DNA of 64,000 nucleotides, from positions 1-64,000 of the forward strand of contig JAZNZX010000067.1 of NCBI GenBank assembly GCA_045595185.1, in the 5' to 3' direction. The position numbers and the translations under genes were made by a program. The notes beneath the pieces are model-generated. The model ran no database searches and was not told where the DNA came from. It saw nothing but the letters and a program-made list of their open reading frames with translations. Below are positions 26,953 through 34,792 of this stretch, one piece after another; position 1 is the first letter of the stretch, and the number at the start of each line of letters is the position of its first letter. Origin of the DNA: Fimenecus sp045595185. GTDB lineage: Bacteria > Bacillota > Clostridia > Oscillospirales > Acutalibacteraceae.

Positions 26953-26970
26953 TAGAAAGGGGATTTTAAT

Positions 26971-27402
26971 ATGTCATTAAAACAGTTAACTATATTTGTT
27001 GAAAATAAGCAGGGAACACTCGTAGATATCACAGATATCCTTGCAAAAAACAATGTTAATATGAGAGCACTCTCAATCGCAGATACACAGGATTTCGGTA
27101 TTCTTCGTCTTATCGTTGATAACAATGATGTTGCTACAAAGGCATTACAGGACGCAGGCTATCTTATCAAAATGACAGATGTTGTGGGTGTTAAAATCGG
27201 TGACCAGCCCGGTAAACTCTCAAAGGCACTTGAGGTCCTTGACGAAGCAGAAATCAATATGGAGTATCTTTACGCATTTATGGCTCGTACAGAAAAACAC
27301 GCTTATGTTGTTCTTCGTGTTGCCGATAATCAGATGGCAGAAAAAGCTCTTGAAAACGCAGGCTTCCATATGATTACCGATGCCGACGTGGATAAATTAT
27401 AA
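26971..27402 (+). CDS. Tandem ACT-domain protein
   Basis: 143 residues consisting of two ACT modules (about 1-68 and 69-143), each starting with a beta strand and a Gly-containing loop (ENKQGTLVDIT and DQPGKLSKALE). ACT domains bind amino acids and act as sensors; stand-alone double-ACT proteins are frequent next to paaK and iorAB genes. It is co-transcribed with paaK under the T-box and could sense an aromatic amino acid or modulate the ligase. Its stop codon lies inside the first palindrome of dispersed repeat copy B. Confidence 0.85.
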   Translation: MSLKQLTIFVENKQGTLVDITDILAKNNVNMRALSIADTQDFGILRLIVDNNDVATKALQDAGYLIKMTDVVGVKIGDQPGKLSKALEVLDEAEINMEYLYAFMARTEKHAYVVLRVADNQMAEKALENAGFHMITDADVDKL

Positions 27403-27580
27403 TTTGTCGGGATGAACAACCAATTCGGTAAGTCATTCTGAGCGTAGCGAAGAATCTCTCGCATTTCATCAGTCACCCTGAGTGAAACGAAGGGTCTATT
27501 AAAATAGGACAGAGATTCTTCGTCACTTTGTTCCTCAGAATGACACTAACCTTAAACATCTCTATAAACTCCAATTTATA
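27394..27580. repeat. Dispersed palindromic repeat, copy B
   Basis: This is nearly identical over its whole length to copy A (11000-11187), with only a few base changes and one extra C (TTGTTCCTCAG against TTGTTCTCAG). It begins within the last codons of the ACT gene. It has the same paired CATTCTGAG.../...CTCAGAATG arms and inner GTCACCCTGAG...AAGGGTCT hairpin. The high similarity suggests recent mobility or gene conversion. Confidence 0.82.
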
Positions 27581-27598
27581 TATCAATTACAAACAAAA

Positions 27599-27620
27599 AA
27601 GAGAGCCAATCAGCTCTCTT
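27599..27620. terminator. Terminator of the NagD-like gene (bidirectional)
   Basis: AAGAGAGC (27599-27606) and GCTCTCTT (27613-27620) form an 8-bp stem with a 6-nt loop. On the minus strand it is followed by TTTTTTG, 9 nt after the NagD-like stop. Confidence 0.8.
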
Positions 27621-27628
27621 TTATTCAT

Positions 27629-28408
27629 TTATTCTCTTGTAAGTATTTCCCCGACATTCTCAAAAATGTATTTCGGTCTGTATGGGAATAAATCAATTGT
27701 TTCCATTGATGTAACACCTGAAAGAACAAGAACCGTATCAACATTTGACTCAATACCTGCAATAATATCAGTATCCATTCTGTCACCGATAAATGCGATT
27801 TCCTCACTGTGACAACCTAATTTTCGAAGTCCGTGACGAAGCATCAACGGGTTAGGTTTGCCGACGAAATATGCCTTTTTACCTGTTGCAATTTCAATAG
27901 GAGCAATAAGTGAGCCTGTTGCAGGCATAATTCCTTTTTCAGTAGGCCCTGTAATGTCAGGGTTAGTACCAATCAGCTTTGCACCTTTAAGCACAAGTTC
28001 AATAGCCTTTTCAATCTTCTCAAAATTATATGTTCTTGTTTCACCGACAACCACATAGTCAGGGTTAACATCATTCATATAAATGCCTTGGTCATAAAGA
28101 GCCTTTGTAAGACCTGCTTCACCGATTACATATGCAGTACAACCTGGCTTTTGACTGCTTAAAAATGCAGCAGTAGCCATAGCACTTGTGTAGAAATGGT
28201 CGGCAGAAACCTTAAGACCCATTCTTTCAAGCTTCATACTAAGCTCGTGTGGAGTTTTTTCAGGACTGTTTGTAAGAAATACAAATTTTTTGTCATTGTC
28301 TATCATCCAGTTTATGAAATCAGCAACACCGGGTAAAATTTTGTTACCGTGATAGATAACACCGTCCATATCGCTGATAAAACCTTTTTTATTTAAAATA
28401 TCATTCAT
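27629..28408 (-). CDS. HAD-IIA family sugar phosphatase (NagD-like)
   Basis: 259 residues. Catalytic DMDG with the two aspartates at 13 and 15, LTNSPE motif II near 45, a lysine in the type IIA cap region, and GDRMDTDI motif III near 205. It should dephosphorylate small phosphate esters in the cytoplasm (NagD acts on nucleotides and sugar phosphates). Single-gene unit, divergent from hisHF. Start ATG follows GGAGGTGC. Confidence 0.88.
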   Translation of the reverse strand: MNDILNKKGFISDMDGVIYHGNKILPGVADFINWMIDNDKKFVFLTNSPEKTPHELSMKLERMGLKVSADHFYTSAMATAAFLSSQKPGCTAYVIGEAGLTKALYDQGIYMNDVNPDYVVVGETRTYNFEKIEKAIELVLKGAKLIGTNPDITGPTEKGIMPATGSLIAPIEIATGKKAYFVGKPNPLMLRHGLRKLGCHSEEIAFIGDRMDTDIIAGIESNVDTVLVLSGVTSMETIDLFPYRPKYIFENVGEILTRE

Positions 28409-28431
28409 TGGTATGCACCTCCGTTAAAATG

Positions 28432-28460
28432 ATTTTATAGTAATTTCTTCCAAAAGTCAA
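28432..28460 (-). promoter_or_regulatory. Promoter of the NagD-like gene
   Basis: On the minus strand TTGACT (28460-28455), 17 nt, TAAAAT (28437-28432), about 24 nt upstream of the start codon. Confidence 0.6.
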
Positions 28461-28479
28461 TTAAAACAAACATATACTA

Positions 28480-28508
28480 TTGATTTTCTCGCTTTACTGT
28501 GCTAAAAT
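28480..28508 (+). promoter_or_regulatory. Promoter of hisHF
   Basis: TTGATT (28480-28485), 17 nt, TAAAAT (28503-28508) with extended TGC. It shares the string TTTAnnGTGCTAAA with the T-box and symporter promoters. Confidence 0.65.
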
Positions 28509-28541
28509 ATTTCTATTATTCAAGTTTGGAGAATGACATAA

Positions 28542-29156
28542 ATGATAGCGATAATTGATTATGGTGCAGGTAATCTTCAAAGTGTAAAAAAAGCACTTGA
28601 TTTTATCGGTGCCGAAAGCGTAATAACAGATAATATTGAAACAATCAATGCCTGTGATAAAATTTTACTTCCCGGTGTTGGTTCTTTCGGTGATGCAATG
28701 GACTCAATGACACAAAAAGGTCTTGTGGATACAGTAAAGGAAAATGCTAATAGTGGTAAACCGTTTTTAGGTATATGCTTAGGACTTCAACTTCTTTTTG
28801 AAGAATCCGAAGAATCACCGGGAGTAAAAGGTCTTGGAATTTTTAAGGGAAAAATCAAAAAATTCTCACCTGATATGGGACTTAAAATTCCTCATATCGG
28901 TTGGAATTCCTTGAAAATCAAGCAGAAGGATACTCTCTTTAAAGATATTCCCGAAAACAGTTATGTTTATTTTGTTCATTCCTATTATCTTCACGCAGAG
29001 GATGAAAATGAAATCGCAACCGTGACAAACTACGGAATAGATTTCCATTCTGCTGTGGGTAAAAACAATGTTTTCGCAACACAGTTCCATCCTGAAAAAT
29101 CAGGTGATGTGGGCTTACAGATTTTAAGAAATTTTGCATCAATGGAGGTTAAATAA
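28542..29156 (+). CDS. hisH: Imidazole glycerol phosphate synthase, glutamine amidotransferase subunit
   Basis: 204 residues, class I glutaminase. The nucleophile lies in GICLGLQLL (Cys near 78) and the His/Glu pair in FHPEKSG (near 182-184). It produces ammonia from glutamine for HisF in histidine and AICAR formation. Its stop overlaps the hisF start by 1 nt. The rest of the histidine pathway is not in this window, so the pathway genes are split in this genome or the pair serves another cyclase reaction; the canonical HisF residues favour the standard role. Confidence 0.93.
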   Translation: MIAIIDYGAGNLQSVKKALDFIGAESVITDNIETINACDKILLPGVGSFGDAMDSMTQKGLVDTVKENANSGKPFLGICLGLQLLFEESEESPGVKGLGIFKGKIKKFSPDMGLKIPHIGWNSLKIKQKDTLFKDIPENSYVYFVHSYYLHAEDENEIATVTNYGIDFHSAVGKNNVFATQFHPEKSGDVGLQILRNFASMEVK

Positions 29157-29911
29157 TGTACGCTAAAAGAATTATACCTTGTCTTGATGTGAAAAACGGA
29201 CGAGTAGTTAAGGGTGTCAGCTTTGTCAATATCCGTGATGCAGGTGACCCTGTTGAATGTGCTATTGAATACAATAAAAAAGGTGCAGACGAGTTAGTTC
29301 TCCTTGATATTACTGCAACTCACGAGGGTAGGGGCACAATGCTTGAAATTGTTCGTCAGGTTGCCGACAATATCTTTATTCCGTTTACAGTAGGTGGCGG
29401 TATCCGTACAGTTGACGATTTTAAGGAATTACTTCGTGCAGGTGCTGACAAAATTTCAGTAAACTCTGCTGCTGTTCGAAATCCTGACCTTATCAGTGAA
29501 GCAGCCTATAAATTCGGTAGCCAATGTGTCGTTTGTGCCATTGATGCAAAACGAAATGATAAAGGCTGGGAAGTTTACCTTAACGGCGGACGAATCCCAA
29601 CAGGCATTGATGCCGTTAAATGGGCAGAAGAAGCAGTAAAAAGGGGAGCAGGAGAGATTCTCCTTACAAGTATGGATTGCGACGGTCAAAAAACAGGCTA
29701 TGACAACGCCCTTAACCGTGCAGTTTCAGAATGTGTCGGTGTGCCTGTAATCGCATCAGGCGGTGCAGGTGCAAAATCACATTTCCTTGATGCATTCAAC
29801 GAGGGTAAAGCCGACGCAGTGCTCGCAGCATCTCTCTTCCATTTCAACGAAATCCCAATTATAGACTTAAAACACTATCTCCGCGACAAAGGAATATCAG
29901 TCCGTTTATAA
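29156..29911 (+). CDS. hisF: Imidazole glycerol phosphate synthase, cyclase subunit
   Basis: 251 residues, a full beta-alpha barrel. The catalytic aspartates are in IPCLDV (D11) and AIDAKR (Asp near 129-130); phosphate-binding loops TVGGGIRT and ASGGAGA are present. It closes the imidazole ring of IGP with release of AICAR, using ammonia channelled from HisH. The 1-nt overlap with hisH implies coupled translation of the heterodimer. SMDCDGQKTGYD replaces the more common SMDRDGTKDGYD, a mild variation. Confidence 0.94.
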   Translation: MYAKRIIPCLDVKNGRVVKGVSFVNIRDAGDPVECAIEYNKKGADELVLLDITATHEGRGTMLEIVRQVADNIFIPFTVGGGIRTVDDFKELLRAGADKISVNSAAVRNPDLISEAAYKFGSQCVVCAIDAKRNDKGWEVYLNGGRIPTGIDAVKWAEEAVKRGAGEILLTSMDCDGQKTGYDNALNRAVSECVGVPVIASGGAGAKSHFLDAFNEGKADAVLAASLFHFNEIPIIDLKHYLRDKGISVRL

Positions 29912-29982
29912 AGTGCAAAATGCAAAACGCAAAATGTAGAGGCTGACGACTCTGCAGCCCGAATCAATAAACAAAAAAGTAG

Positions 29983-30012
29983 GGGACGATGCCTTCATCG
30001 TCCCATTTCCTT
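29983..30012. terminator. Terminator between hisF and the nitroreductase gene
   Basis: GGGACGATG (29983-29991) pairs with CATCGTCCC (29996-30004) around a 4-nt loop. T-rich sequence follows on the right and A-rich sequence precedes on the left (ACAAAAAAGT), so it can work both ways. A GCAAAATGC-type heptamer run precedes it at 29913-29938. Confidence 0.7.
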
Positions 30013-30026
30013 TATTGTCTTTATTT

Positions 30027-30557
30027 TTATTCAACTACCACACAAACATCTTCAAGTGCTTTTCTTACTTTATTTCTTGGTGCTTCGTCTGCTGAATATC
30101 CTGTTGCAATAACAAGTCTTATTTTATCTTCAATGCCGAAATATTCACGCACCTTGTCTTCCTCAACCATACCGATAATGCAAGTGCCAAGACCCAAATC
30201 AGCAGCCTGCAAGCAGTAATGAGCAACTGAAAGTCCAATATCATTTTCAGCCCATTTCTGGCTGTTCTTAACTGCTTCAATTACGAAGCTTTTAAGAGTA
30301 GCAGTCTGCTCTGTCACAATAGCAAATGCAGGGCAATTCTGCACGAATTTATTAGCACCGTTTGGCTGAATACAATCTCTTATTTTCTCTGCATTTTCTC
30401 CACCGTTTATAACATAGTATTTCCAAGGTTGTGAATTACAAGCAGATGGTGAAAGACGAGCAGCGTCAACACATTTCAAGAGCAAATCTGTACTTATAGG
30501 CTCACCGTTATAATTTCTGCAACTTTCTCTTTTTAAAATCAATTCATTAAAATTCAT
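30027..30557 (-). CDS. Nitroreductase-family flavoprotein
   Basis: 176 residues. The N-terminal ILKRESCRNYNGEPIS block, the AARLSPSACNSQPW FMN-binding block (about 33-46) and the GLGTCIIGM block (about 122-130) are typical of the nitroreductase fold. It probably uses FMN and NAD(P)H to reduce a small substrate; many such proteins in anaerobes have no known natural substrate. It is monocistronic and convergent with hisF. Confidence 0.85.
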   Translation of the reverse strand: MNFNELILKRESCRNYNGEPISTDLLLKCVDAARLSPSACNSQPWKYYVINGGENAEKIRDCIQPNGANKFVQNCPAFAIVTEQTATLKSFVIEAVKNSQKWAENDIGLSVAHYCLQAADLGLGTCIIGMVEEDKVREYFGIEDKIRLVIATGYSADEAPRNKVRKALEDVCVVVE

Positions 30558-30674
30558 AAGTATTTCTCCTACAATTAAGATAAAAATATTATATACTATT
30601 TTTTATTTATCTTCAATAATAATTTGTTATAGACTTTTAATTAAATATTTGTTAAAATATAAATGGTGATATTT

Positions 30675-32132
30675 ATGAATAATGAATCTCTCAATAAGAA
30701 CAGATTTTTAATGACGGAACTTTACGAGCTCACAATGGCTAACGGCTTGTTTATGAGTGGTAAAAATGACGAAATTGCATATTTTGATGTTTTCTTCAGA
30801 AAAGTTCCTGATAAAGGTGGCTTTGCAGTTTTTGCAGGGCTTTCAAGAATTGTTGATTTTATTAAAAATATTTCATTTACCGAGTCTGATTTGGAGTATC
30901 TTGGAACACTCGGGCTTTGTGATGAATTTATTGACTATCTTCGTAATTTTAAGTTCCAATGTGACATTTGGTCAGTTCCCGAAGGAACACCAATTTTCCC
31001 AAATGAACCTGTAATTAAGGTTCGTGGCCCTATTGTTCAGGCTCAGCTTATTGAAACTATTCTTATGGTTTGTATGAATCATCAGAGCCTTGTTGCCACA
31101 AAGGCAAATCGTCTTGTCCGTGCTGCAAAGGGTACAAGTGTTGCCGAATTCGGCACTCGTCGTGCTGTGGGCTTTGATTCTGCATTCTATGGCTCGCGTG
31201 CTGCTTATATCGGTGGCTGTGTTGGTACATCAGGTGTGGTACAGAGCGAAAAATTCGGTATTCCTACAATGAATACAATGGTTCACAGCTGGGTACAGAT
31301 GTTTGACTCCGAATACGAGGCATTCTGCGAATATGCAAAGCAGTATCCTGACGATTGTTCACTTGTTGTTGATACTTACGATACAATTCGTTCAGGTGTA
31401 CCAAACGCGATAAAAGCGTTCAATGATGTTTTAGCACCTATGGGTAAACGACCTGTAAGTATTCGCATTGACTCGGGTGACATAACTTACCTTTCTAAAA
31501 AAGCAAGAAAAATGCTTGATGAAGCCGGTTACCCTGATTGCAGTATTACTGCATCAAATTCACTTGATGAGCATATTATCAACGATATGATTTTACAGGG
31601 TGCAAAGGTTGACTGCTTTATTGTTGGCGAACGCCTTATCAATTCAGCATCAGCACCACTTTTCAGCGGTGTTTATAAATTGAGTGCTATCGAAAAAGAC
31701 GGTGAAATCATTCCTAAAATCAATCTTTCAGAGAATGTAAGCAAAATTACAATACCTCATTCAAAAATGCTTTATAGACTTTTTGACTGTGATACAGGTA
31801 AAGCTATTGCCGATGTGCTTACACTTGAAAATGAAGAAATCGACGAAAGTAAACCATATACACTCTTTGACCCTGATTTCACTTGGAAACGCAAAGAGGT
31901 TGAAAACTTTGTTGCAAGAAAAATGCTTCAGCCTGTTTTCGTAAAAGGCGAGTGCGTATATAAAGAACCGTCAGTTGACGAAATCAGGGATTACTGTTCA
32001 GGCGAAATCGACAATCTCTGGGAAGAAGTTAAGCGATTTGAAAATCCACATACCTATTATGTGGACCTTTCTGAAAATCTCTGGAGAGTCAGAAAAGAGT
32101 TAATCGAAGAATACAAAGGAGTTAAAAAATAA
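30675..32132 (+). CDS. pncB: Nicotinate phosphoribosyltransferase
   Basis: 485 residues. The N-terminal LMTELYELTMANG block, a GTRRAVGFDSAFYGSRAAYIGG block (starts near 167) and RIDSGDITYLSKKAR (near 264) identify the NAPRTase family. It makes nicotinate mononucleotide from nicotinate and PRPP, with ATP, in the NAD salvage pathway. The ATG at 30675 is chosen because GGTGAT lies 4 nt before it; the upstream ATG at 30663 overlaps that site. Its stop overlaps the pyrophosphatase start by 1 nt, which makes sense because PPi is a product. Confidence 0.92.
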   Translation: MNNESLNKNRFLMTELYELTMANGLFMSGKNDEIAYFDVFFRKVPDKGGFAVFAGLSRIVDFIKNISFTESDLEYLGTLGLCDEFIDYLRNFKFQCDIWSVPEGTPIFPNEPVIKVRGPIVQAQLIETILMVCMNHQSLVATKANRLVRAAKGTSVAEFGTRRAVGFDSAFYGSRAAYIGGCVGTSGVVQSEKFGIPTMNTMVHSWVQMFDSEYEAFCEYAKQYPDDCSLVVDTYDTIRSGVPNAIKAFNDVLAPMGKRPVSIRIDSGDITYLSKKARKMLDEAGYPDCSITASNSLDEHIINDMILQGAKVDCFIVGERLINSASAPLFSGVYKLSAIEKDGEIIPKINLSENVSKITIPHSKMLYRLFDCDTGKAIADVLTLENEEIDESKPYTLFDPDFTWKRKEVENFVARKMLQPVFVKGECVYKEPSVDEIRDYCSGEIDNLWEEVKRFENPHTYYVDLSENLWRVRKELIEEYKGVKK

Positions 32133-32662
32133 TGAATATATGGCACGATATTGACCCGAGTAGAATTACACGAAAGGATTTTGAAGCGGTAATTGAAATC
32201 AGTAAAGGCAGTAAAATGAAATATGAGCTTGATAAGGAAACAGGCCTTTTAAAGCTTGACCGTGTTCTTCACACATCAACTCATTATCCTGCTAACTACG
32301 GTTTTATTCCAAGAACTTATGCTGATGACAATGACCCGTTGGATGTTCTTGTACTTTGTTCAGAAAAAATTGAACCAATGGCACTTGTCCGTTGTTACCC
32401 AATCGGTGTTATTTCTATGGTTGACAGCGGTCACGCCGACGATAAGATTATCGCAATCCCGTTCGGTGACCCCACATACAATGAATACAAGGATATAAGT
32501 CAGCTTCCTAAACACATTTTTGATGAGATGACCCATTTCTTTACAGTATATAAAATGCTTGAAAACAAGGATACTGTAATTGATGAGGCAAAAGGCGTTC
32601 TTGCTGCAATCGACATTATTGACGACGCAATCGAAGGCTATAAAAAAACTTATGTAAAATAA
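32132..32662 (+). CDS. ppa: Inorganic pyrophosphatase (family I)
   Basis: 176 residues. The family I signature with clustered aspartates, DDNDPLDVLV, lies near 68-77, and YELDKETGLLKLDRVL near 30-45. It hydrolyses PPi to phosphate in the cytoplasm. Overlapping translation with pncB suggests the cell pulls NAD salvage forward by removing its PPi locally. In Firmicutes the manganese family II enzyme is common, so family I is worth noting. Confidence 0.93.
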   Translation: MNIWHDIDPSRITRKDFEAVIEISKGSKMKYELDKETGLLKLDRVLHTSTHYPANYGFIPRTYADDNDPLDVLVLCSEKIEPMALVRCYPIGVISMVDSGHADDKIIAIPFGDPTYNEYKDISQLPKHIFDEMTHFFTVYKMLENKDTVIDEAKGVLAAIDIIDDAIEGYKKTYVK

Positions 32663-32678
32663 AATATAGACAATATTC

Positions 32679-32712
32679 ACTCTGTTTTTGCGAAAACAGA
32701 GTGTTTTTTTAT
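32679..32712 (+). terminator. Terminator after ppa
   Basis: ACTCTGTTTT (32679-32688) pairs with AAAACAGAGT (32693-32702), loop TGCG or similar, followed by a run of seven T. Confidence 0.92.
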
Positions 32713-32729
32713 GCTTTTTTACATTGTTT

Positions 32730-32850
32730 AAAATGCACAAATAAATTGCAAAAACTTTGTAGAAAAATGCACAAATAAATTATGAACTAATTCTTGATTT
32801 TTTTTATTCTATAATGTATAATAAATCCATTGAGTGGTGGCAAAATGCAC
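32730..32850. repeat. Three AAAATGCAC repeats upstream of mraZ
   Basis: An 18-nt word, AAAATGCACAAATAAATT, occurs at 32730-32747 and again at 32764-32781 (34 nt apart). Its first nine bases recur at 32842-32850, next to AGTGGTGG (32834-32841). A TATAAT box lies between (32810-32815) without a good -35. These may be operator sites for the division cluster, for example for MraZ itself. Confidence 0.5.
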
Positions 32851-32908
32851 CCAAAATACATCTGAAAGGGATTTTAGACAAAAAACAACTACGAAAGGAA
32901 TGGATTTA

Positions 32909-33322
32909 ATGATTACGTTTGTTGGCTCGAATTATCATAATTTGGACTCGAAAAATCGTTTGTTTGTTCCTGTGCGTTATCGCGACCAGCTTGGAGAACG
33001 GTTCTTCATTATGCCTGGTGCAGGTGGTTGCCTTTTTGTTTATCCTCAGGAAAATTTCGATGTGGTTGCAGAACAATACACAATGAAACACAGGTCACCA
33101 AAGGAACAAACGGCCTTTTTCAGCAAGGTTTGCGAAGCTACTGTTGATAATCAGGGACGTGTTACTCTTGATGCAAAGCATGTAAAATATGCAGAACTTG
33201 TAAAAGAAGTTGCTGTTGTGGGTGCCGGTCGCAGAGTTGAAATCTGGTCTATGGATAAATTCAAGATTTCTTATCTTGATAATGATGCTGAAATTGATTA
33301 TTCAGAAGATATTGATTGGTAA
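32909..33322 (+). CDS. mraZ: Transcriptional regulator / division cluster protein MraZ
   Basis: 137 residues, with the two SpoVT/AbrB-like MraZ modules (NLDSKNRLFVPVRYRDQL at the start and TVDNQGRVTLDAKHVKYAEL in the second half). MraZ binds repeats upstream of its own gene and tunes the dcw cluster. The ATG at 32909 fits the family N-terminus and the GAAAGGA site; the longer frame upstream to 32834 would read through the regulatory repeats. It is the first gene of the division cluster; rsmH follows after 9 nt. Confidence 0.9.
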   Translation: MITFVGSNYHNLDSKNRLFVPVRYRDQLGERFFIMPGAGGCLFVYPQENFDVVAEQYTMKHRSPKEQTAFFSKVCEATVDNQGRVTLDAKHVKYAELVKEVAVVGAGRRVEIWSMDKFKISYLDNDAEIDYSEDIDW

Positions 33323-33331
33323 TATAAAACA

Positions 33332-34246
33332 ATGGAATTTAAACATATATCAGTTTTATTTGATGAAACTATTGAATCCCTGAATATTAAAAAAGACGGT
33401 TTGTATGTTGATTGTACCTGTGGCGGTGCGGGGCATTCGAGAGCAATTCTTGAGCACATCCCGGACGGTGTTCTTGTTGCTGTTGACCGTGACCCCGACG
33501 CCATAAAGGTAATTACTGAACGAATTGGCAATATGCCTCAAGTAGAAATTGTCAATAACAACTTCAGCAACATAAAGGATATATTGAATGGCAGATTAGC
33601 CGACGGTATTCTTGCTGACTTGGGTGTAAGCTCATTTCAGCTTGATACACCTGAAAGGGGCTTTTCGTTTCACTACGATGCACCGCTTGATATGCGAATG
33701 AGCAAAAAAGGCAAAAGTGCATTTGACGTTGTAAATGGCTACAGCGAACAAGAACTATGTAACATCATTACACGATACGGTGAAGAAAAGTTTGCAAGAA
33801 ATATTGCAAAAAACATTGTAAAAGCAAGAAACGAAAAAAACATAGAAACAACATTAGAACTTGCAGAGATTATTAAGGATTCAGTTCCTGCAAAGTACAG
33901 ACGCGACGGTCATCCTGCAAGAAAAACGTTTCAGGCAATAAGAATTGAGGTCAATGACGAGTTGTCAACACTCGGACAGGCTGTGGATGATATGTTTCAC
34001 AGCTTGAAAATCGGCGGACGACTTTCAATTATTACCTTCCATTCGTTGGAAGACAGAACAGTTAAAGAAAAATTTCGTGAGTTCAGTCAAGGCTGTACTT
34101 GTCCTAGGGAATTTCCTGTTTGTGTGTGTGGGAAAACTCCTGAAGGAAAGGTTATTCACAAGGGCTTATCTGCAAAACAGTCTGAACTTGATATGAATAA
34201 CAGAAGTCGAAGTGCAAAGCTTCGCACAATAGAAAGATTAAGGTAA
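33332..34246 (+). CDS. rsmH: 16S rRNA (cytosine-1402-N4)-methyltransferase
   Basis: 304 residues. The SAM-binding region YVDCTCGGAGHSRAIL is near 27-42, LADLGVSSFQLD near 96, with the long helical insert of the family and a SLEDRTVKEKFR block near 236. It methylates C1402 in the ribosomal P site. It is second in the dcw cluster, the conserved place for mraW/rsmH. Confidence 0.94.
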   Translation: MEFKHISVLFDETIESLNIKKDGLYVDCTCGGAGHSRAILEHIPDGVLVAVDRDPDAIKVITERIGNMPQVEIVNNNFSNIKDILNGRLADGILADLGVSSFQLDTPERGFSFHYDAPLDMRMSKKGKSAFDVVNGYSEQELCNIITRYGEEKFARNIAKNIVKARNEKNIETTLELAEIIKDSVPAKYRRDGHPARKTFQAIRIEVNDELSTLGQAVDDMFHSLKIGGRLSIITFHSLEDRTVKEKFREFSQGCTCPREFPVCVCGKTPEGKVIHKGLSAKQSELDMNNRSRSAKLRTIERLR

Positions 34247-34259
34247 AAGGAAGAGAGAT

Positions 34260-34772
34260 ATGGCGCAACAGAACAAAAATGCGTATGCATACAATAATTA
34301 CAATCAGAATGCAAAAATTCATAACTTTAACGGCTCTGCAGCGCCAAAGATTAAACCTGCTCCACAGAAAAAACCTGCACTTGAGCTCGTTAAGAAGACA
34401 AGAAAGACTGCCGCACAGGTTCGCCAGCAGACTGCTGAAGATACAAAGCGTATCTTCAAAGCAATGTGCGTTGCAACAGCAATTTTCTTGTTTATGGCAT
34501 TGGCAATTTTCAGCAGAGTTCAGCTTGATGAAATCAATCGTGAAATTAACAGTATTGAAAATCAAATCGAGTTGGCAAAAAGTGATACAATTAAAATCAA
34601 TAACGAACTTAACTCCATAGTTTCAATAAACAATGTTGAAGACTACGCGGCAAATCAACTTGGAATGGTTAAGGTGCAGAATCATCAGGTAGTTTATATT
34701 GATTTATCATCAGAAGACTATGTTGCAAAGGTTAATGGCAGAGATACTGATAAGGTAATAAATAACAATTAA
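34260..34772 (+). CDS. ftsL: FtsL-like division protein
   Basis: 170 residues: a basic, Gln/Asn-rich cytoplasmic head (1-75), one membrane helix (about 76-95), then a short coiled coil (NREINSIENQIELAKSDT) and an EDYAANQLGMVK motif, as in FtsL/DivIC proteins. It would join the FtsQ-FtsL-FtsB-type complex that controls the septal synthase. It lies between rsmH and the transpeptidase gene, the standard ftsL position. Sequence similarity within this family is low, so position carries much of the call. Confidence 0.82.
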   Translation: MAQQNKNAYAYNNYNQNAKIHNFNGSAAPKIKPAPQKKPALELVKKTRKTAAQVRQQTAEDTKRIFKAMCVATAIFLFMALAIFSRVQLDEINREINSIENQIELAKSDTIKINNELNSIVSINNVEDYAANQLGMVKVQNHQVVYIDLSSEDYVAKVNGRDTDKVINNN

Positions 34773-34792
34773 AAATAATATATTAAAATACG

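Noticed and set aside
32794..32815. TTGATT plus TATAAT as mraZ promoter
   Set aside because: The spacing is only 10 nt, too short for a housekeeping promoter. The TATAAT may still be used with a poor -35.
32834..32908. Longer N-terminus for MraZ
   Set aside because: It would translate the regulatory repeats and does not match the family start; GAAAGGA favours the ATG at 32909.
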